Below are positions 59,560 to 64,000 of a DNA stretch of 64,000 nt, piece after piece. Each line of letters begins with the position of its first letter. Within the stretch, counting starts at the first letter, position 1. This DNA is from CBDHCC01 sp965261015 (GTDB lineage: Bacteria; Pseudomonadota; Alphaproteobacteria; Sphingomonadales; Sphingomonadaceae). The DNA lies in assembly GCA_965261015.1 (NCBI GenBank), contig CBDHCC010000002.1:496001-560000 (forward strand), in the 5' to 3' direction. Under the pieces are notes generated by a model that was given only the letters and a program-made list of their open reading frames with translations, was not told the origin of the DNA and ran no database searches. The translations under genes were made by a program, and so were the position numbers.

Positions 59560-60885
59560 ATGCCCGAACCCACCCCGCAGACCTCCCGCTCCGGCGCGCT
59601 GACCCCTCGCGCGATCGTCTCTGCCCTGGACGAGCACATCGTCGGCCAGGCCGATGCGAAGCGCGCCGTCGCGGTCGCGCTTCGCAACCGTTGGCGTCGG
59701 CAGCAATTGGCGCCCGAGCTGCGAGACGAGGTCACGCCCAAGAACATCCTGATGATCGGCCCCACCGGCTGCGGCAAGACGGAGATCAGCCGGCGGTTGG
59801 CGCGACTGGCCGACGCGCCCTTCGTGAAGGTGGAAGCCACCAAGTTCACCGAAGTCGGCTATGTCGGGCGCGACGTCGAGCAGATCGCGCGCGATCTGGT
59901 GGAGGATGCGGTGCGCCTCGAGCGCGACCGCCGCCGCGTGGCCGTGCGCGAGGCCGCCGAGGCGTCGGCGATGGACCGGCTGATGGATGCGCTGACCGGC
60001 AAGGGGGCGAGCGAGGCGACCCGCGCCTCCTTCCGCCAGCGCTTCGCCGACGGGCATTTGAACGACACCGAGATCGAGATCGAGGTGGAGGACGTCGCCC
60101 CTGCCATGGAGATGCCGGGGATGCCCGGCGGCGTCGGCATGATCAACATTGGCGAGATGATGGGCAAGGCGCTCGGTCGCTCGCCGACGAAGCGCCGCAA
60201 GCTGAAGGTGCCCGACGCCTGGTCCAAGCTGAAGGACGAGGAGGCGGACAAGCGCCTGGACAAGGACGACGTGAACCGCGCCGCCATCCATGACGCCGAA
60301 CAGAACGGCATCGTCTTCCTGGACGAGGTCGATAAGATCGCGGTCAGCGACGTGCGCGGTGGGTCGGTCAGCCGCGAAGGGGTCCAGCGCGACCTGCTGC
60401 CGCTGATCGAAGGCACGACGGTCGCCACCAAATACGGCCCGATGACGACGGACCATGTGCTGTTCATCGCATCCGGCGCGTTCCACGTCGCCAAACCCTC
60501 CGACCTGCTGCCGGAACTGCAGGGTCGCCTGCCGATCCGCGTCGAATTGAAAGGGCTGACGGAGGAGGACTTTCGGCGAATCCTGACGGAAACCCGCGCG
60601 AACCTGCCGATGCAATATGTCGCCCTGCTGGCGACCGAGGGGGTGACTGTGACCCTGACCCAGGACGCCATCGCCCGGGTCGCGGCGATCGCGGCGGAAG
60701 TGAACGAGAGCGTGGAGAATATCGGCGCCCGCCGCTTGCAGACGGTCATGGAGCGCCTGTTCGAGGAGGTGAGCTTCACCGCCGAGGACCGGGCTGGCGA
60801 CACCGTCACCATCGACGCCGCGGCGGTCGACGCCGCCCTGTCGGACATCGTGCGCGACACGGACCTTAGCCGCTACGTCCTATAA
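59560..60885 (+). CDS. hslU: ATP-dependent protease ATPase subunit HslU
   Basis: 441 residues. HslU opening LTPRAIVSALDEHIVGQADAKRAVAVALRNRWRR, Walker A GPTGCGKT at 67-74, the VEATKFTEVGYVGRDVEQIARDLVEDA segment (pore loop), an I-domain at ~110-235, Walker B GIVFLDEVDKIAV, and the C-terminal DLSRYVL tail that inserts into HslV to activate it. AAA+ unfoldase of the HslUV protease. Same strand as hslV and separated by one gene. Length normal. Confidence 0.95.
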   Translation: MPEPTPQTSRSGALTPRAIVSALDEHIVGQADAKRAVAVALRNRWRRQQLAPELRDEVTPKNILMIGPTGCGKTEISRRLARLADAPFVKVEATKFTEVGYVGRDVEQIARDLVEDAVRLERDRRRVAVREAAEASAMDRLMDALTGKGASEATRASFRQRFADGHLNDTEIEIEVEDVAPAMEMPGMPGGVGMINIGEMMGKALGRSPTKRRKLKVPDAWSKLKDEEADKRLDKDDVNRAAIHDAEQNGIVFLDEVDKIAVSDVRGGSVSREGVQRDLLPLIEGTTVATKYGPMTTDHVLFIASGAFHVAKPSDLLPELQGRLPIRVELKGLTEEDFRRILTETRANLPMQYVALLATEGVTVTLTQDAIARVAAIAAEVNESVENIGARRLQTVMERLFEEVSFTAEDRAGDTVTIDAAAVDAALSDIVRDTDLSRYVL

Positions 60886-60947
60886 CGGGTCCCGCTCGGA
60901 CCGCCGCTTCGCCTTGCCCACGGTCCGCCGCGGGGTATGAACGATCC

Positions 60948-62072
60948 ATGCCGCGCCGCCCTCCCGTCATCCTCGCTTATGCCGGCGAACGCAACGGCGC
61001 GCGGGTTCGGCTGACCGCCCGCGTCTTTCGGCACGCGCCCGCTCCGGTCCAGCGGGAAGGGCTGCGGTCCCGCGTGGCGGCGCTCTGGTCCACCTGGGGC
61101 ACGCACGAATGGCCCGGCGCCGGAGTCGCTGTCGCCGGAGCGGGTTTTCGGGGCGAGGCGCGGGCGGATGGCGAAGGCTTCGTGCGCTTCGACATGCCCT
61201 GCGATCGCCCGCTGCCCCCGCACACCGGTTGGGAGCGCGCCCGCCTGTGGCTGCCGGACCACCCGAACGTCCCCGTGGTCGAAGCCGCGGTGCTGGCGGC
61301 CGGGCGCGACAGCCGGCTGGGCGTGATCTCCGACCTGGACGACACGGTTCTCGTCACCGGTCGGATCGGCCCGCGGAACTGGCGCAGGCTGCTGCTGCAC
61401 GGGCCGGCGGAACGAGAGCTGGTTCCCGGCGCGCAGGCGCTGTTCGCCGCCCTGGCGGGACAGACGGCGCGGCGCTCCGCAGGCGGCGACCCGGACTCGT
61501 TCGATGACCTTGACGCCGACATCGATCCCCGCCTGCGCGACGATGGCGGTTCGCGCTTGGATGAGTCCGCAGCCCCGGCGAGGCCATTCTTCTATGTCTC
61601 CTCCTCGCCCTGGAACCTGTATGGCTACCTCGTCCGATTTCTGGCGCTGAACGACCTGCCCGCCGGGGTGCTGGCGCTGCGCGACTGGGGCCTGAACCGG
61701 GCCACATTCGGCACGAGCGGCCACGGAGCGCACAAGGCCGGACGGATCGCCGACATCCTGGGCTTCCACCCGGAACTCCGCTTCGTCCTGATCGGCGACG
61801 ATAGCCAGGGCGACGTGCGCGCCTATGCCGACGCGGCCGCCGCCTGGCCGGACCGCGTTGCCGCCATCTTCCTCCGCTCGACCGCCGCGCCCGGCCTCTC
61901 GCACGTTGACGAACAGGTGATCGCGGCGCTCCGGACGGCCGGCCTGCCGGTCTTCGTGGGGCCGAGTTGGCACGCGGGCCTGGCCGCGCTCCAGGCGCTG
62001 GACCTGGAGCCGGCCACGCCCGGAGAGAACAGATCCGGAGCGATCAGGGCCGGGGCGTCACCACCCAGCTGA
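60948..62072 (+). CDS. App1-domain (DUF2183) phosphatase-like protein
   Basis: 374 residues. An N-terminal beta-rich region (~1-120) is followed by the catalytic App1/DUF2183 domain with ISDLDDTVLVTGRIG (Asp129-x-Asp131-x-Thr, HAD-like motif I), FFYVSSSPWNLYGYLVRFL, LRDWGLN, HKAGRIADILGFHPELRFVLIGDDSQGDVRAY (Lys and Asp of the later motifs). Family members related to yeast App1 are phosphatidate phosphatases or HAD-like phosphatases. No signal peptide. The last 29 bases overlap the end of the convergent M16 gene. The specific substrate in bacteria is unknown to me. Confidence 0.8.
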   Translation: MPRRPPVILAYAGERNGARVRLTARVFRHAPAPVQREGLRSRVAALWSTWGTHEWPGAGVAVAGAGFRGEARADGEGFVRFDMPCDRPLPPHTGWERARLWLPDHPNVPVVEAAVLAAGRDSRLGVISDLDDTVLVTGRIGPRNWRRLLLHGPAERELVPGAQALFAALAGQTARRSAGGDPDSFDDLDADIDPRLRDDGGSRLDESAAPARPFFYVSSSPWNLYGYLVRFLALNDLPAGVLALRDWGLNRATFGTSGHGAHKAGRIADILGFHPELRFVLIGDDSQGDVRAYADAAAAWPDRVAAIFLRSTAAPGLSHVDEQVIAALRTAGLPVFVGPSWHAGLAALQALDLEPATPGENRSGAIRAGASPPS

Positions 62073-64000
62073 GGCTGGCTTCGGGCCGCAGATAGCGCGC
62101 CGCCACCCTCTGCACGTCGGCCGGCGTCATCCGCCCCAGGGCTGAGGCGAGGCGCGCGGGCAGCAGCGCGACGTTGGTGTCCCGGCTGACCCCCTCCAGC
62201 GTGCGCATCCAGAAGGTGTTGCCCGAAAAAGCGCGCATGTAGTTCTGTGCCACCGGCCCTCGCGCACGCGCGAACTCGTCGTCGGAGACGGGATTGGCGA
62301 CCAGGTCGGCGGCGATCTCGCGGCTGAGCCCGAAGAAGTGATCGGCGCTGCCCGGTCGCACCTGCCCCAGGACGAACACACTCCCGCCCGTGCGAACGTC
62401 GCGCGGCCAGCGACTGATCACCTGCGGGCTGTAGCTTTCGCCTTCTTCCGACCGCAAGCGATCCAGGAGGCGATCGCCGAACACCGCCGCCAGCACCTCC
62501 AGCGCGTAGCTGTCCTCGATCCCCTCGACGCCACCGCCTGTCGGCCAGGCAAGCACGGCCGCCGCCTGATCGGCGGGACCGCCATGGGTGGCGCGGATCG
62601 GCTGTCGGGTGTGGGAGAACACGGGTTGCGTGCGTTCGGCCGGGGGCAGGGCGGCGTCGGGTCGCGCAGGCAGGGCGCCGAACGTCCGAGCGGCCTCCTC
62701 GATCGCAGTGTCGCGATCGAAATCGCCGAAGATCGCCACCTCGATCGACCCTTCGGCCAGCAAGGGCGACCAATAGGCCTTCAACCGCTCGGCCGTCAGC
62801 CGTTCGATGTCGGCGCGGTCGGGCGCGGTCCAGCGTTGGTCGCCAGCGTGCAGCACGCCCTCCAGATCGCGATTGACGACCGCGTATGCCGAGTTGTCCT
62901 GCGAGCCATAGCTGGCCAGCAGGACGTCCCGGATGCGGTCGACCGCGCGGGCGTTCCACGACGGGTGCGACAGCTTGGTCGCCAGGAAGCGCAGCTGGTC
63001 GCCCAGGTCTTCTCGCCGTGTCGTGCCCGACAGCGAGAAGCGTGTGTCGCCCGCCGCGAAGGCCATGCCGATCTGCCGCCCGGTGGTCAGCCGGTCGAGC
63101 TGGTCCAGGTTCAGACCGGCCAGCCCCGCGTCGACCAGCGCCTGCTCGCCCGACCACGCAAAGGACGCCTTGTCCCCACCCAGTCCGGCCAGTCCGGTGC
63201 CGAACCGGACGTCGACATAGACGCGTCCCGCCTCGGAATCATTGGGGAACAGCACCAGATTGACGCCGTTCGACAGCCGGACGACCTGCGTCTTAAGCTC
63301 CTCATTGGCACCCGGCAGCAGGGTCGGTCCGCCGACCACCGTCGCCGGCGTTCCGAGGGCGGGCAGCACGTCCATGCTGAGCGGCTCCAGATCCTGGCGA
63401 CCGGCCGCCACGTCCACCGCGATTGGCCGATCGATGGCGGCCAGCAGCTCCCGCTGCGCGCCCGCATCGGCGGCTGGCAAGGTGAGAAGCGCGCGAAGAG
63501 GAGCGCCCTCGAACATGCGCGCCGTCGCCTGCTGAATCGCGGCCGGAGTGAAGGACGGCTTGGCCGAGCGGAAGATCTCCAGGGCGCCGCTGGCCGTGGT
63601 GCTCGTCTCCGCGATGTCGAGCGCACCCACCAGGTCGTCCGCCAGTTCCGCGCCTGGTCGGGCGGGCTCGTTCCCCGCGGCCACCACCAGCGACTGCTCG
63701 TACTCGGTGACCTCGCGCTCGATCTCGGCGCGGGTCGGCGGGATCGCGACGGCGTCCGCGATCGCGGTGCGCACATCCGTCACCGCCTCCGCCCACCGGC
63801 CGCCCGCGGGAACGAGGGATACGGAAGTCACGTCGGCGGACCGCACCACGTCGTCGCGCGTCACGCCCGCGAACAGGAACGAGGCGCCGGCCCGCGCCTT
63901 GCTCTCCAGCCGGCGGTTCAGGACCTGCAGGGCCAACTGGGTGCGCATCAGACCCTGATTGTAGTCGACCGTGTCCGCCTTCCAGCGCCAGGGCCTCAGC
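62044..64000 (-). CDS. M16 (pitrilysin-like) peptidase, C-terminal portion, runs off the window
   Basis: At least 650 residues are visible and the frame continues past the right edge, so the N-terminus with the HxxEH zinc motif is outside the window. Visible parts match the repeated M16 domains: TRAEIEREVTEYEQSLVVAAGNEPARPGAELADDL, QVVRLSNGVNLVLFPNDSEAGRVYVDVRFGTGLAGL (start of the second pair of domains), TRREDLGDQLRFLATKLSHPSWNA, IEVAIFGDFDRDTAIEEAARTFGALP and RLRSEEGESYSPQV (the R-x-x-x-G-x-x-Y substrate motif). Sphingomonads often have ~950-residue periplasmic two-M16-domain enzymes of this kind. Degrades peptides in the periplasm, probably. Confidence 0.85.
   Translation of the reverse strand, partial: LRPWRWKADTVDYNQGLMRTQLALQVLNRRLESKARAGASFLFAGVTRDDVVRSADVTSVSLVPAGGRWAEAVTDVRTAIADAVAIPPTRAEIEREVTEYEQSLVVAAGNEPARPGAELADDLVGALDIAETSTTASGALEIFRSAKPSFTPAAIQQATARMFEGAPLRALLTLPAADAGAQRELLAAIDRPIAVDVAAGRQDLEPLSMDVLPALGTPATVVGGPTLLPGANEELKTQVVRLSNGVNLVLFPNDSEAGRVYVDVRFGTGLAGLGGDKASFAWSGEQALVDAGLAGLNLDQLDRLTTGRQIGMAFAAGDTRFSLSGTTRREDLGDQLRFLATKLSHPSWNARAVDRIRDVLLASYGSQDNSAYAVVNRDLEGVLHAGDQRWTAPDRADIERLTAERLKAYWSPLLAEGSIEVAIFGDFDRDTAIEEAARTFGALPARPDAALPPAERTQPVFSHTRQPIRATHGGPADQAAAVLAWPTGGGVEGIEDSYALEVLAAVFGDRLLDRLRSEEGESYSPQVISRWPRDVRTGGSVFVLGQVRPGSADHFFGLSREIAADLVANPVSDDEFARARGPVAQNYMRAFSGNTFWMRTLEGVSRDTNVALLPARLASALGRMTPADVQRVAARYLRPEASLSWVVTPRP

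Noticed and set aside
1..64000. CRISPR arrays, rRNA genes and insertion sequences
   Set aside because: No regularly spaced repeats, rRNA sequence or transposase frame was seen on reading both strands.

Overview
The window looks like a chromosomal segment of a high-GC alphaproteobacterium, most likely a sphingomonad. The evidence is an imuA-imuB-dnaE2 mutasome preceded by an alphaproteobacterial LexA box (GTTC-N7-GTTC), several TonB-dependent receptors, hslVU, Tat-exported hydrolases and frequent GTG/TTG starts. No rRNA, intact tRNA, CRISPR array or insertion sequence was recognised.

Region 1 (1-9.7 kb) is a defence-type accessory island. Its centre is a tightly coupled five-gene minus-strand operon (8356 to 2443): an N6-adenine DNA methyltransferase, a protein fusing a MORC/Hsp90-like GHKL ATPase to a histidine-kinase core, a receiver-domain protein, a metallo-beta-lactamase-fold protein and a predicted nuclease. 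A stand-alone PD-(D/E)XK protein lies downstream and a HigB-HigA toxin-antitoxin pair with a double-palindrome operator lies upstream. I cannot match the operon to a named, validated defence system; it is the best candidate here for something undescribed.

Region 2 (9.7-35.2 kb) looks like an integrated element. A CP4-type tyrosine integrase and an AlpA-like regulator lie at its left end, and an exact 20-bp direct repeat resembling the 3' end of a tRNA-Ser gene occurs at 9705 and again at 35176. The cargo has two parts. The first (12-27 kb) is a D-amino-acid/D-peptide catabolic cluster: M19 dipeptidase homologue, XRE-cupin regulator, two class-C-like serine hydrolases, DgcA-type and DgcN-type enzymes of N-acetyl-D-glutamate metabolism, a CocE-like hydrolase, a YkvI-like membrane protein and a TonB receptor. 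The second (27.7-35 kb) carries redox and hydrolase genes (quinone oxidoreductase-like, HxlR regulator, epoxide-hydrolase-like, NAD(P)-binding, Old Yellow Enzyme, EthD, AraC) mixed with decayed genes (SDR, TetR).

Region 3 (35.4-64 kb) is visibly more GC-rich and housekeeping-like: a GGDEF-EAL protein, an SDR/alpha-beta hydrolase pair, a probable beta-1,2-glucan locus (Oar-like TonB receptor, GH144-like enzyme, LacI regulator, esterase, GH3 beta-glucosidase) with two matching LacI-type operators, an MscS channel with an unknown partner, the SOS mutasome dnaE2-imuB-imuA, a K+-channel-like protein, hslV, a Tat-exported D-amino-acid-oxidase-like protein with apparently permuted motif order, hslU, an App1-type phosphatase and the 3' part of an M16 peptidase gene.

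All calls come from reading the sequence and its translations; nothing was searched against a database.
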